The notes under the pieces were generated by a model. The model saw only the letters and a list, made by a program, of their open reading frames with translations. It ran no database searches and had not been told where the DNA came from. Shown piece after piece: positions 47,310 through 61,105 of a stretch of DNA of 64,000 nt (position 1 is the stretch's first letter; each line of letters opens with the position of its first letter). Origin of the DNA: Prunus persica (lineage: Eukaryota > Streptophyta > Magnoliopsida > Rosales > Rosaceae); the NCBI RefSeq assembly GCF_000346465.2, contig NC_034013.1, positions 14,080,486-14,144,485 on the forward strand, read 5' to 3'. Both the position numbers and the translations under genes were made by a program.

Positions 47310-50300
47310 TTAATCTTGAAGAAGACTCGACAAGCCTGCACATGAACTTGATGCAGACACTGCTTTAATCATGTTGGACTTGGCAGCATCCAGCAATGGG
47401 TCTGCCTGGAGGGCTTTGCTGAAGCAGAATTTGGCTTCTTCCCACCGTCCCTCAGCAACAAATACAAGACCCAAATTGTTAAATGCAGGAGCATAGCCAG
47501 GCTGGAGTTCAAGAGATTTTGTAAACATTGCTTTGGCACGTTCATATTGCTTCTGCTGGCGGTAGAGATTTCCAAGGTTGGAGAGTATAGCATGGGCATG
47601 TTTAGTTGTCGCCAATGCCAAGGCTCGCTTGTATACTTCTTCAGCGTGTGATGACTCCTCCGATAGTTGCAGTGAGATACCTAGTGATGTATGTATACGA
47701 TAAATAACTTTACCAACTTCTTGAGAGAGAGAGAACCAAACAAATATAGACATAAGAAAATGGTATTAAGATTGAGATACCTAGATTTGACCATGCACAG
47801 CTACATTCCCTAAAACGGGAAACTGCTGCTTTGAGGTACTTCTGTGAGTGTTTGAATTTCTGAGTACAAAGACTATGAAGACCAAGTTGGTGCCATTGCA
47901 CAGCATCATCTGGATCCTCTGCTATTGCCTGCATAAAACAGACTAACATAAATTCAAGTGCATCATATTGGACATGGATATGAATTTCCAAATAATCATG
48001 GTGTAAACATACTTAAATAAAACAACAAAAGTAAGCAAGTTACTTTCTTTTTGAATTTTGCTAACACAGACTATGGATTATGAAGGGTCACATATGATAG
48101 GAAACTTACAATCTGTATTATTTTTTGAAAAGGAGAAAAAAAAAATTCATAAAAAACCATACAAAAAGGTGGACAAGTAATCCACCAATAACAGGAAGAA
48201 ACAGTAAAATGAGTACAGAGATCTCCAATTATGAGAAGAAAACAATCCTAATCAAGACACTGCAGCCTTCCAATCAAGCAAAATGTTTGAAAAAGATGTG
48301 TTCCTAAAAATAGGAGAAACAGAAGCCCATAGCGTTGCCCAGTACTTTGCCTTTTCCCACACCTCCTACATTTCTGACAAACTTGTCACTTAACTAAAGC
48401 TAAAAATCTTGTTTATTACAGAGTCACATTAGGCAAATGTGAAAACAAAGGTTGTGAAAAGATGTATGATATTACAAAGAACAAGTGTACATCCTGTCTC
48501 TTCCGGTTTGAAAAACCTAATGTGACTATTCTTTTCGACTATAAACGGTGGAATCGTCCGGTGCGGTTATAAAGCCAATCGATTTGAATATGTCATCCAT
48601 TATTACATAAGGAACTCCTTTTATCATGTCATGTCATGCTAAGAGAAGTAAATGGAATCTTAGTAGCTCTGTTGTGATTACCTGCTTTAAACTATAATCA
48701 GCACGTTCTTCTACCTCCATTAGCGTATTCTGTTCAGTTTCAAATGCTGCTGCAATCTCGTGTTGGGTTTTGTGCACCATCGCAAGCCCTGTCCATGCTA
48801 TCGGAAGTTCAACTGAAGCAGAGTCGCCATCTCTTATAATTGAAGCCATTTCGTTTCCAGCCCAGGAAAGTTGTTCACTAGGATCTTGACACCTTTCTGC
48901 ATCCTTGATTCGGTGGATTGCAATAGCATATCGAGTAGACATACAACAATTGACCTCTAGTTTTGCTGCCTAAGAAGCAAGCAGTAGCAAGAAAAAACAG
49001 CTTAAGCCAATTTGTTATTTTGTCAAGGATGGAGTAGAAGCCATGTAGTAAAAGAAGCATAAAACTGTCCTCCTAAAAACGATAATCAGCAAAGTGATGC
49101 ATGCAACACAAGAATGAGCAAAAAGAGTGTGCATTCTTAAGTTCTATTTTTCGACCTGTAGAAATAAAATAAAATAAAATTTGGAAAGACATGCACTGAA
49201 AAAAGTTATGCATCATCATTTTCCATAAATGAAAATGAAAACCATGAAAAATAAGGACGCCAATGAACAACCTCAAGAAATAAGCTATAAATGATTGTAG
49301 CAATGAGCCATGAGCACCTTCTCCAAGCACTTGCTGGAACTTCTATGATCACCAGTTATAGAATATGCATTAGCAAGATTAGCCCAAATATGTGCTGCTT
49401 TAGGATCTTCTTTTAGTGATGCTAACAAACACTCCTTTGCAACATTTATACCAGAAACGTGATCTGCAGAAGTACCTTCACCAGCATTTGCCCCAGCACC
49501 TGAAAATTAAACAAGGGATGCAGGTTCTTCAACCAGACATTATCACAAATTTAAAATGATAAAGCAGCATTCTACAAAAATTGACCAGTATCCACCATCT
49601 TAAAAATTTACGTAGTAGGTACTGCAAAAAAAGCAAATTAAAAGAGTTCATGAAACTAGTCAACTTCATCAAAAGCATACCTGCAACAACTGAACCATAT
49701 CTACATAAAAGAAGGGCAGCATAATTTATCAAGGCCGCAGGATGATTTTGATCCTTGAGGATCAACTCCTGAAAACATTTTTCTGAAAGTTCCAAATTTC
49801 CACTGAAGAAAAGACCATTTGCAATCATTTTAAGTTAGAGATATATAAGAGGTCAAAACATTGAAGAGAACATTATTCTATCAACATGTATACACTCTTA
49901 CTTTTGAAGATGAGCAATCCCAAGGTTTCCAAGGCAATCATAGTTGTCGGGGGCAACAGCTAACAAAGAAGACAAAACTGAAATAGCACTCTAAACAGTA
50001 ATAAAAACGTCCATATCAGAAAATGGAAAAAGAAAGAACAACTATTACCAACAACAAAATTAAAAACTTGTACCTGCAGACGGCCAGTTTTAAGTAGAAT
50101 CAAGCCGAGGGTATTCCAGACAGCTGCCTGTCTTACATCTGACTGCATTGACTCCTTTAATTTCGAATTAATTTCGTCAAGCTCTTGAGGTTCAAGTTCT
50201 TTGTCGAAACAGCTATCCCCCAAAGTTTCTAGCATAAGGCACTACACAATTGACAAAAATACCAGCTGTGTCAGTAACTTTCATATCTATCTAAAAGAAT

Positions 50301-51099
50301 AAATAGTGTACAGAACAATGAATACTTCACCTGTGCATGATGAATTTGAACTAGTGAAAGCAGCTCCGGCCTATCGATATCAGCCTCAGGGCGGAGTAAA
50401 ATCTCTTCTGCCTTCTCATATGCCAAAACTGCCTAAAACCCAGAACTCAGAACATGAAAACATCCATTACACCCAAGTAATCAAATTAAAGAGCCATAGG
50501 AAAATAAAAAAGATACCTTCGAAGGCTGCCCCAATCTCTGATACATTAAACCCAGTATAAAATGAGCATGGGCATTTTTAGGCATCCTCCTTGCAACATG
50601 AACCAAACCCTACAAGCAAAATGCACCCACCAACCATGTCAATAAATAAAAAAAACAAAGCAAATGATGCAAAAGAAGCAAAGACAAAACCACCATTGAA
50701 AAGGATCCTCACAGTTTTGACGCTGCTGACTTTCTCCTCACGAGACGACGAAACGCCTTGACCAGGCAAGTAGCCATCAGCATCAGCTCCATTATCCATA
50801 GAACACTCCCCCTTACAATTCCTTGACCTGCTTTTCCCCAGTTTGTTTAATCGTTTACCTTCAGCTTCACTGGTGTCAGTGTCCTTATTACACGTTACTT
50901 TTGGGAAAGGGGGAAGGAGAGAGAAAACTGATGAGGGCCGGTGCTGACACGTGGAAGGAATCGCACCGTCCGTTTCAGGAGGGTCGACGTTGAGATTAGT
51001 AGCCAAACCGGTGACCTGTAGCGGCTGTGGCGGCTTTGAGCTCTTTGGGGTTGCGAGCTGCTGCACTGTGTACGGCTGAGAATCGTTTCGTTCGGACAT
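47310..51099 (-). CDS. Tetratricopeptide-repeat protein (At5g63200-like)
   Basis: About ten exons. The start is MSERNDSQPYTVQQLATP at 51099 (exon 1 51099-50714). Later exons lie near 50600, 50400, 50240-50075, 49990, 49800, 49500-49325, 48970-48680, 47930 and 47683-47310, ending AGLSSLLQD. The N-terminal 130 residues are disordered and Ser/Pro-rich. The rest is TPR helix pairs, for example AHFILGLMYQRLGQPSKAVL, AAVWNTLGLILLKTG, CLGNLGIAHLQSGNLELSEK, ILSNLGNLYRQQKQYERAK and PAFNNLGLVFVAEGRWEEAK. No catalytic domain follows, which separates it from SPY/SEC glycosyltransferases. The role is unknown; TPRs bind partner proteins. In Arabidopsis this gene family member lies beside MRF1 (from memory), as here. 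Confidence 0.88.
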
Positions 51100-53193
51100 T
51101 TTTGTGCTTCCACCAATGGAGGCGAAGAAATAAACAGTAAACGTTTGGAAGACTTTTTGCTTAGACGCGAGGTTTTCCCATTTTCTTTCCCTTTTCTTTC
51201 GGTGGATTTTCTCAGCAACCAAACAGAGTTTAACAACTACAAAATGACCACTTTGCCCAGAACAAAACAAAAACTACAAACGGAACGGAACAACCGAAAC
51301 GATTCGTTTTGCCTTTAAGAAAATTGATATTTTTCTTTACAATTTATCGTACATATTTCTATTGGGCTGAGAGATTAAAAAAAATACTTAAGATATTCTT
51401 TTAATATTAGGCCCATTAAGCATACCCACACACATAGGCTTAACGTGGCTCATCCCAACCCTAAGAAATCAAACCCTAACAGCATATAATAAAGTTCTTG
51501 AGACTCCCGAGATCACGAACTAGGAATTGTCCAATGGTGTAAAATTTGCTCCAATGCACTCAATCAAGATCTTCAATAAACTAGGAAAATATTTCATCTT
51601 CCTCTTGTAGTGCTTCGGCCATCGCTTTCGAGCCTTCACGTTGCCGATAAATTTAGTGTCAGCATCGACGTCCTCGTCATTTATACAAGGATCTCGTCCC
51701 TTCTTAGAATGGAATAAGCTATGGACTAATGAGGTTATCCTTGAAGATGGGGAGGGCACTGAGGCTAAGTTTATTAATAAACCAACTAAATATGTGGAGG
51801 CTTGAAAGCGATGGCGGATTCCCTTGTAAAATATTTTCTTCCTAGTAATTCTTTGGGAATTTATCCAGCCATATTGGGATATGTTTCATGTATGCAAGCA
51901 AACTCTGAATTTCAAGTATTCATTTATTATAGCTAATGGGAGAGGATGTAGACTGCCATTATTGTTTGTCTGATGCCTTGTAGTATTTATTAATTTGGGG
52001 ACCGAAATACGAATTGCATGTCCTTATCGTATATAAGATATGCCAATGAGGTATAGTCTAATGGAAAAAGGCTTTAACTTGCAAATTAAAGGTTTCGGAT
52101 TTGAATTCCTATGGCATCTTGTGTGTGTAAGAAATTATCTCCTTTCTAGTTTAAATTATCGCTTATACTAAAAATATATATGCACTAGCCAGACTCAAAA
52201 CATACAGTTAGATAAAACAAATCAATAAAATCCATATAAAATTGTGGTAACTGAAATATGTATCGAACTAGTACAACATTAATTTTGCTTGGTTTACTAT
52301 TGAGAACTTCTATCTCTCTATTGAGAACTTCTATCTCTCTATTGAGAACTTCTATCTCTTCAGCCAAGAGCGCACACCCAGGGGTTGGGTTGCTCTATCT
52401 GTGGGTTGACATAAATTGGTTGTTAAATGAAATCCTCAAGAACAAAATTTTTCAATCATGTGTCAATGAGTAAGATAATCAACTAGGTTACTGGGCAAGA
52501 CCATGTTTTTCATCAAAATGACTAGAGTTGAGAGCAAGGAAAGAGAACCAGAAGTAACAATAGCCTGAGTACAGATCGAAATCTCCTTTAGTGGGATTGA
52601 GAATACAATGTCAGAGTAGAGGGAAAAAAATTTGAAGCTTGGTATTGCATAGGTTTTCATGAACTTCTATTTTATATATATATATATAATACAAACGATA
52701 TTGAAAGAAGAGAGAACCAATAGTTTTAATTGTCCTTCGAAGAAAAAAGTTTTCCACATTATGAACCTTAATTCTCATCTTTGAGAAATGTAGACTACGA
52801 ACTTCGGGGCACGGGTGCAATTTCTTTCTTCGCATAAAGGAATCATTGCATATTTAATAAAAGAAAAAAAAAAAGGTAGCAAAATCCAACAGCAGATGAA
52901 TAACCACCTTAGGCTATAAAACTTCAAAAGATGTCAATGTAAGGTAAGCGAAGAGAACCAACTTTATACATTGGCAGTGGGATCACTATAATCTCATCGA
53001 TCAGATTTTACCGCTAATAACAGAAAAACATCAGAATAAAAATCTGAACATCCCAATACCACCCACATCCCACCTTTTAAAAAAGTGCAGAAAACAAAGA
53101 TTGTAAACAGTACACAGAGCTCATGGGCAACAACATACATGAGAGAGAAGCAATCGAAAAATATATGTTCTTCTCAAGAAGCTGCAGCCTGGG
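51100..53193. other. Intergenic DNA between TPR promoter and MRF 3' end
   Basis: The left part is the promoter of the TPR gene. A 79-codon minus-strand frame at 51520-51759 has no recognised domain and I do not call it. A 21-base triplicate lies at 52297-52359. The right end contains the 3' untranslated region of the MRF gene. Confidence 0.6.
52297..52359. repeat. 21-base tandem repeat, three exact units
   Basis: CTATTGAGAACTTCTATCTC plus T, three times in succession without a mismatch. Read on the minus strand it keeps frame and would encode repeated REIEVLN heptads, but no gene is supported around it. Confidence 0.9.
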
Positions 53194-56109
53194 TCAGTGT
53201 GAGCCATCCGCAGCAGATGATCCGAAGGAAGGAAGGAGCCACCCTTTCTCCTGCGCGTGCTCCACATAGAAGCTGAATTTCTCCCTTGCATTCGGAATGT
53301 CGAGGGCCAAATCATCTAGCCCATCCTTGATTCGGGTGAAGCCTTTTGTCATCTGGTTAATTGTGATCAGCCCTTCGTTGAAGCACTCCTGAAGCAGGTG
53401 AAGCATCCTGTCATTCTTCTTCTCCATGGCCATGACCAGTGCCTTCTTCACCACCTCATGGTTAAAGAAGGGCATCCCAAGATCACGAATGCACTGGCAG
53501 GCTTCGCTTACTACACCCCCACTCTCATACTCCTCCAGCAGCTTTGCTATCTTGTCCTTTGCATCCTCCACAGCCCAGCCGGTCCCGCCTCCCCAACACC
53601 TCAAGATCCTCTCACCGGCATGACGAGCAGAAATGAGTGATTGAGCCATTCGAACAGTCTCACTCCCACTACAATTTGGTGGCAACTTGCTGCCAATTTC
53701 TTCCAGATTCAGGGGAGCTAAGACATCATCAATGACAGCTCTTGCAAGGAAAAGAGCAAGCTCATTTGAAGCATCCAAAATGTCCAGTTCAGTATCCTCT
53801 GCAGATTCAAGAAGCAAGACAAACCCATTAACTATGTCCTCAGTTGAGAAGATCTCAATGTGAAGGGCAGAAAGCAGAACAGATGCCATTTCCTTTTCAC
53901 GGTTTTTTCGATCCATTGCAAGGGTGATCAGCTTCTTCAAGAATAATGGATTATATTGGGGTACCCCAAGATCTTCAAGGCTCCGGATAAGCTCCGGAAT
54001 GTCATCTGAGAGAAAATATTCATGAATTATAGCCACAATCTCTTTCTTGTACCGCTTCACTTTTTCATCTTCGACTCGTATGCCACCATCTTCACCAGAG
54101 GATTTCAAAAATGAAGCATCAAGCCAACCTTCAGATATGGCCTTCGGGACCAGCGAATCGAACAAGGTGCTTGCTGATGGAATATCAAGAGCAAGGTCAT
54201 CAAGGGTCTCCGCCAAACGAGAAAACCCCTTTACCATTTGACTAGAACTAATCAGCCCTTCCTCAGCCGCTTCCTTTAATAGCTTCATTATTAGTGGTTC
54301 TGATGTTCGAATCTCCATGGCAAGAATCAAAGCCCTCTTCACAACCTCATGATGAAAGAATGAAACTCCCAACTCCCTTATGCACCGACAGGCCTCAAAA
54401 GTATCTCCACTTTCTACGTATTCCCTCAATAGACCAGCAATTTTTTTCTTCATCTCTTCAACAGTAATGTGGGTGCTACCACCCCACCTTCTTTCCACAA
54501 GTTCTGCATGGTGTGGAGCTGAAAGATAGCTCTTCTCAGCAGTTTGGATTACCTGAACCCCCTTTGAAGATTCTGGGAGTGCTTTCTTTGCCCTGGTGAG
54601 GAAGGCTGGAGGAAGGATGTCATCAACCACTGCACGAGCAAGGAACAAAGCGAGGATGTCTACTGCATCCAGTATGTCCACTGCAAGGTCATCAGCAGAT
54701 TCAAGAAGGATGAAAAATCCATCTCTAATCTGGATAGGGCTAATGACATCAGCATACAAAGATGAAAGCAAAACTGAAGCCATTTCCTTCTCCTTATCAT
54801 GCCTGTCCAAGGCAATGGAAACAAGTCGCTTAATGAAGTAAGAATGATATTCACTTGAGCCTAGTTCTTTGAGGTCAGATGCTGCCAATGCAACATCACC
54901 AGTGCTGAAGTACTCCTCAATGATTGAAACAACGGCTTTCTTGTATTCATCCAAGGGATCTGTGATAGTTGACCCAACAAGTTGATACGGTTCCTGCTGA
55001 AACCAGAGTCTTTAAATTAAAAAATCAGAATATTCCATCCACCTAATCAGAGCACAGTCAGGGTCATTGCAATCAATAGGGGATTGAAACTAAACTTTAA
55101 AAAATATATTACCTCGCCACTGTCATAATTAGGGTCATTGCGATCAATAGGGGATTCACTATCAGCGTCAAGCAGTTTTCCCCATGTACCCTTACCACCG
55201 CCTCCCTCTGTTGCCATTAGACAAAGAAAAGAGAAATCAATGCCACCAAAGAAAGACCAGGAATAGGTAATTCCAACAATCAGGGACAGTATCATCAATT
55301 CAGCACCACAAAACAACATCAAATCTAAACTTGAAAAGCAAGAAAGAAAATGACTCTACCATTAACCCAACCAAATGTAAATTACAAATACTACCGGGTT
55401 TGAATTGATCGGTCATGAATCTTGCAGAGTTCATTCAGACCCTAACAACAGATAAATTAAGCTAAACACACAGCTTCAAAGGAAGAAAGATCCATTCATG
55501 CATGAGATGCATAATTGTGCATACTGTAGTTGATTTTCACAAACACCAAAATGATACATGACTCCAACTACTATAGCAACATCAACTACTATAAAACAAA
55601 CTATAATAATGAATACTAGAGCCCCAGACCCTGTAAAACTAGAGTACCGATCATTTACTTAAGAAAAAGTTAAAAGCACAATTGATTGAAATAAGAAACA
55701 TTGGTATATATGCAACAACATTTCTTAAGGGCGTCTCAGGAAAATACAGATACTAATAAAACCATAAACATGGTTACATAGAAATCATTGATCAATCATA
55801 AGCCAGCTAATGCAATCCCAATCTCTTCAAATCTGCATAAGCTAACTTAAGATCAACCCCAGTCAAGAAAGCGCCGAAAGGGAACTTACCCTTCTTCACT
55901 CGCACAAACTTCCCTGAGTGCGACCGGCGAACATGCCTCACAGCTATCCCAGCTGTTGGTGCCTTCCCACCAGCAGGGGCTTTTACATGATGTTCCGAAA
56001 GAAAAGATGTCGGGGATTTCGGGGATGATGACAAAATCTCCACATTTTGGCTGGCAATTTTTAACGTTTCCCTCTGCTCAGTCGTCAGGAATCCTTCCTT
56101 TGATGCCAT
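53194..56109 (-). CDS. MRF1: MA3-domain translation regulatory factor (MRF1/ECIP1-like, four MA3 repeats)
   Basis: Coding exons 56109-55890, about 55208-55113 and 54993-53194, giving about 705 residues. The N-terminus has MASKEGFLTTEQRETLK, RHVRRSHSGK and the WGKLLD motif shared with animal PDCD4. Four MA3 domains follow, each starting with a YKK/MKKKI-type helix: DEYKKAVVSIIEEYF, EEMKKKIAGLLREYV, KRYKKEIVAIIHEYF and EDAKDKIAKLLEEYE, with the EKEMASVLLS and GFSRL/GFTRI motifs. Known: MA3 domains bind eIF4A; plant MRFs are TOR-regulated and support translation under energy stress, and ECIP1 interacts with ethylene receptors. A 5'-leader intron is visible at about 56115-56616. The downstream neighbour, the TPR gene, matches the Arabidopsis order. 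Which of the four Arabidopsis MRFs is closest was not tested. Confidence 0.92.
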
Positions 56110-56113
56110 TTAC

Positions 56114-56885
56114 ACTGGAAAAATCCTATATCAATATTAATATCGAATAGATAATAGAGTATTAGATCTTGAAAATTACTTTCTATTAGAAATATTAACC
56201 ACTTTAGTCTTTACTGTTACTATATTATTAACTTAATGAAAACAAAAACGCGTATAGGCAAATTTTACTTGAGCAATATTAACTAATCCAACGGCTTAAG
56301 TGCTTATTAACCATTAACCACGTAGAGGTATGAGTATTAACTACAAAATCAATACAACTATAAGCTGTTTGGCTACTTAGAAACTGAAGGAAACTAAAGA
56401 AACACACAACCATAAATAATGTGCGAAAAAGAAAAACAAGAAGCAACCAAAATGTAGCTTCAGTCACAGTGAAACTAAAATATCATTTTCCAGAGTCCCA
56501 AACAATGAGAAAACCAAACACCAAATGCATCATTTTAATTTCTTTTCCCAGCTTTTCTCAGCAACCAAGCAAACGACGCATAAGCGTAAAACAAAATTTA
56601 AAGAAAGCCAGAGTACCTGTCTGTGTGAAGTCTAAGAGTACCGAATCCAAAGCCAGAGCCCGTTTCTTCTGTGCTTGGCCCGGATCTCGAGCCAAGAACA
56701 GGAGAAGCAATCGGATATCCAAGTCGGAACTCCAAAGTCCACTGAAATCACCGAAACGACGAGTAGCAACTCCGAGCCTCGAAACTAAACGACGTCGATC
56801 TAATGGATCAGAGAAGGTCCGGGTTTATCATAAACCGGTGGATCCGAATCTGTGAGTGACAGTGTCTGTCTCAATCGGTTAGAGA

Positions 56886-56928
<43 letters not shown>

Positions 56929-56945
56929 GAGAGAGAGAGAGGAAA
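56114..56945 (-). promoter_or_regulatory. 5' leader intron and GA-rich leader/promoter of the MRF gene
   Basis: The acceptor CCAG at 56115-56118 lies five bases before the MRF start codon context, and a donor CAG|GTACTC is at 56616-56617, so the leader is split by an intron of about 500 bases. A GA tract of more than 50 bases lies at 56886-56941 on the plus strand (CT on the sense strand), typical of plant leaders. Confidence 0.65.
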
Positions 56946-58508
56946 TGGATGAGAACGAAAGTATGAGGAAGCGGAGGGTTTTATAGGGAGGCTGCGGTTA
57001 CGATTTTACACGTCATCATTAGGGGGTTTTGGTGTATTAGAGATAGGACCGTCCACGTGGCCTTCGCGCTTAAGGCAGCGCCACTGTGTGCCCCTGTCTT
57101 GTGCTTCCACCCGTCTCCGCTCTAACCGGGTTAGGGTTTTCGTTGGGCAGTCGTATCGAATTTACCCAACTACCCTTATTTTTGTCGTTTTGTCCTACTT
57201 AGGTTATCTTTGTTCCCAAGAATTTATTAAAAGAGGACACAGATAGCATTCATTTAATTATGTTTCGTGTAGTAAATACTTGACATGAATTCGTAATTAG
57301 GAGTCAATTTAGGGCTGAAAATTTGGGATGGTAAAGTTTTTAATGCTGACATTATTGACTGATGACATAAGAATTACCATGACCGTTATCTCAAGTAAAT
57401 TTGGGAAACTCAACAAGTAATTTTTTTGGTCGGCGAGCAAGTCAAAAAGTACTTGAACAATAGATTAACAAGTCAACAAGTAAGATATTACTTTCACTGC
57501 AGTGTGACCGCCCTACCCAAGAATTTTTGCAAAATGACGTAAAGAAATGGAAATTTGAACTTTCATTGAACCGAAAGTTTGAGAACAAGTTTAACAAGCC
57601 TAAAGTAAGTAGAAGTGTAAACCAGAACTACATAGAAAAACCGTCAAGTTGAGCCTTCATCAACTTGATGTGAATGGAGTTCTAGTTCACCAATCAGACA
57701 AGGTTGAATTCTCAAGAGATTTTGGCTTCCTGATTCTCATGTGGTTCCTTTCATTCTTAGATTTTCAAAGAAAGCCAGATATCATGATGATTCTTCGCAT
57801 CAAAGCATATGAAAAAGATGTTGCAACTGGATTTTGGAATAATTACGACTGTATATGGAGTTGCTATTGTCATCTTGAAGACTGAAGAGGCCACGGCCAA
57901 TCCTAGAAAAGAAGTGGACCTGGGAAGAGAAATCTGCCGGGACTTGTGCACCAGGATGAACAAGAATCTGTAAACCTACTAATCTGCAATGGTTGTCAGT
58001 CAGCTTACTCCTCCTAGCCACAGCAGAAAAGCTGGGTTGAAATGAAATTTCCTCCAAAATTCTAAAACATACAAAAGCAAGAGGCTCATATTTTATCCAC
58101 GCCGAATAAGATTAGACTGCAAATAAATAGAAGAGAAAAACCGTGAATGCTTTATGTAAAACTTTTTATTACAGATCAATTGTTATTGTACAGGGGACTG
58201 GCATAAGAATGTTTCACCTTATATTGATATTGAGATATGAACAGATATACTTACCTAGTCACATTAATGGAAACTGGCATACATCAGCTGCAGCCAATCC
58301 TCTTGTTTAGCGAAGGGCCATACAAATCTTGTAGAGTGTTTCACCATAAAACTTTGGTGTGGTTTTGCTTTCCTCCAAGTTCCCAACTTAGACAGTGTGC
58401 CCTGAGACGAAACAACTATCTGATAAACTTTCTGAAAGTTTGAAGGGAATGCCAGAATATGATGAGCTGAAGATAGGTCTTCGTGCCACAACTCCATTAA
58501 TAGGATTA
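56946..58508. other. Intergenic DNA between MRF promoter and PPR 3' end
   Basis: No supported gene. Open frames at 57649-58443 have no domain and probably overlap the 3' untranslated region of the PPR gene. Confidence 0.55.
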
Positions 58509-61105
58509 TCACTGTGAGTTATCAGTTCTCACGTAGCGCTTTTTCTTGTTCTTCCAGAACTCATCTTTCTTTCCCTTCTTCTTAATTTTCAACAACCCCA
58601 TTTTGCTATTAATTATACCGAGTATAGCACTCCTGTCCTTCTTGTTCTTTCTTGCAGCTTTTACATCCAAAATTGCCCTAAGCTTCTCATAAGACCTGGC
58701 ATCTGGCATCTGTCCACTTTTTACCATTTGCTTGTGGTAGAAAAATGCTCTTTTGAAATCACGAACACGGACATAGGCATAGATCATGGTCGAGTATGTT
58801 ACAGAATCAGGTTTTAAATTGAGAGCTGCCATCTCTTTCAACAGCTGCGGCAACTTTGAGTGTTGCCCTCCCCGTGCATATGCATTCATCAGCATATTAT
58901 ATGTCATCACTGTTGGCTGCAAACCTATATTCCCAAATTCAGAAATCACATCTCTTGCTTCAGTATAGTGACCTTGTTTAGCAAATCCATCAAGAAGAGT
59001 GTTAAATGTCACCTTAGTCCCTTCAATCTTCTCTTTGATCATCAATTTCCATATTTTCATCAACATCTGTGCGTCCCCAGCACGCCTAAATGCATCCAGT
59101 AAAGCAGTATATGTTTCTATGGAGGGCTTTAAGCCTTCTTTTTGCATGTTCTCAAATGCAATGTAAGCTTTCTCATGCCAGCCACTGACTGAAAATGCAT
59201 GAATGAGAGCTGTATAAGAATGTGAAGTTGGACTTATACCAGCTTTCTTCATCCTCAAAAATGCATCTGCAGCCATGTCACTCATCTTCTTCTGCCTCCC
59301 ATACGCACTGATAAGACATGTATAGGATTTGACATTTGGCTCCAATCCCATATCCTGCATTTCTACCAGCAGCTTCTCAACAATCTCAGTCTGCATTTTT
59401 CTGCTGTATGCACTCATTAAAATATTGAAGGTGGCTGCTGTTGGTTTGATACCTCTTGATTTCATCTCAGCAAAGAGACCTTCAGCTTCTTCAACTTGGT
59501 TGGAATTACAAAAAGCATCCATTAAAGTATTATAAACAATGGCATTTGATGAGACCCCTTTCTTCTCCATTTCTACTTGAATGATAAGGGCTTCACTTTT
59601 CAGCCCCTCATCACAGAATGATTTTATAAGAGCACCCAAAACTTCTTGACTCCATTTGACGCCTTTCCTATTCATTCTCTCAAAGAACTGCCATGAATCT
59701 TTTGCACTACGGCCAACCTTTCTCATGACAGTAATCATAATTGAACATGTCACATGATCCGGAAGGGTATTATTTGCTTCCATTGCCTCATATACCTCCC
59801 AAGCATCATCATACCTGAAATAAGTTGGCAGGTATTAGCAATGAATTCTGGCAAGTTGCGTTATAATCTGAAATCATTGCCAATTCGAGTTGCACACCAA
59901 TAGCCATAGCTTTGCCTTTTTTTTTCTTTCTTTTTTTCAACTAATAATTAAACCAGCTATATTAAGAAGATAGTATAATTCAAGTTTGCCTTGGGTCTAC
60001 AGAAACACGCACATAACAGGAAGCTGATGATCCAAACTGCCAGTAACTCATTATGTAATTTATACAACATACTTTTCCGCATGAAAATATTATATGTTAG
60101 TTAACTTATGACTTAATGTCAATCATTTTGTTGATCGTCATACTCTTCCTATGAACAAACTTACTGGTAAGCCTACAATTCCTAATATCACTACAAATTG
60201 ACCACAAACAACTACAGAGCAAACTAAAAAAAGGTACCAAGCATATCATACCTCTTAGAGCACATTAAGCCAGAAATTGCAGCATTATAAACATGAACAT
60301 CCCTGAACTCCTTCTTAGCTGGTAAATTCCTAAACAAAATCATCAACTTATCGCCCATTCCAGCTCTCCCCAACATAGGAAACAAAACTGAACACGCCCT
60401 AGGAGTAACTATAGAAGTTTCCTGCAAACCCATCCACTCATAGAAATACAAGCAACCCATTAAAAGGCCCTCCTTGCCCATCAACTCCAACACTTTCACA
60501 GACTCTTTCTCACCAACCCTTCCTTCAAAACCTCCCAATACCTCTCCCAATGTCAAGTTTTGAGGCAACGTCCTTGCTTTTTGCAAAATTTCTTCGACAA
60601 TTTCCTCAGACAACGCCCTTGAATTAAAATTCAATGCTCTGGCTTGTTCCTTTTGTTGTTCAAGCACTCCTTCGATGCCAGAGTCAGTTTCTGATTCGTC
60701 TACGAGTTGGGTATCGTCAGCTAAACGCCAAGCAGAGCGACGGTTCTTTTGAAGAGAGAGCTTGCCTTCACGTTGAGAGTCCTGGGTTGAACTGCGAGAC
60801 TTGAAGAATCTGAGAATTGGATCATCTGGGTCCTCCTCTTCTTCTTCTTCTTCTTCTTCTTCTTCAAGTTCTTGCAGGTCTTCTGGTTTTTCTTCGCCGT
60901 CTTGGAGAAAGGGCAGGAAAATGGGGGTTAAGGAGTGAGAAGTGGGAGTGGGAGTGGAGGAGGAGGAAGCTGCGTGCAGAGAGAAAAGTCTGAGGTTTTT
61001 GGAGAACACAAAGAGGCAAGGCTTTGAGAAGGGAGAGTTCGGAGAGTGATTGTGAAGGAAGGGAAATGGTGGAGGAAGAGTGAGGTGTTGGCTTATGAGA
61101 GCCAT
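58509..61105 (-). CDS. Chloroplast pentatricopeptide-repeat protein (EMB1006-like)
   Basis: Two coding exons, 61105-60252 and 59814-58509, joined in phase at KR|YDDAWEVYEAM, giving about 719 residues. I start at MALISQHLTLPPPFPF; the upstream Met lacks a transit-peptide character. The Ser/Pro-rich N-terminus is a plastid transit peptide, followed by a poly-Glu run of about 14 residues and the linker DPDDPILRFFKS. About ten P-class PPR motifs follow, for example VYNTLMDAFCNSNQVEEAEG, TFNILMSAYSRKMQ, SYTALIHAFSVSGWHEKAY, TYTALLDAFRRAGDAQ and TYNMLMNAYARGGQHSK. No E or DYW domain is present. The very basic C-terminus (KKKGKKDEFWKNKKKRYV) is distinctive and resembles Arabidopsis At5g50280/EMB1006 as I recall it. 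P-class PPRs stabilise, splice or help translate organelle RNA; the target is unknown. Confidence 0.85.

Noticed and set aside
51520..51759. 79-codon minus-strand frame
   Set aside because: No homology recognised, no supporting splice sites or conservation signal.
56421..56855. 144-codon plus-strand basic frame upstream of MRF
   Set aside because: It overlaps the MRF leader intron and leader on the opposite strand and has no domain; probably chance.
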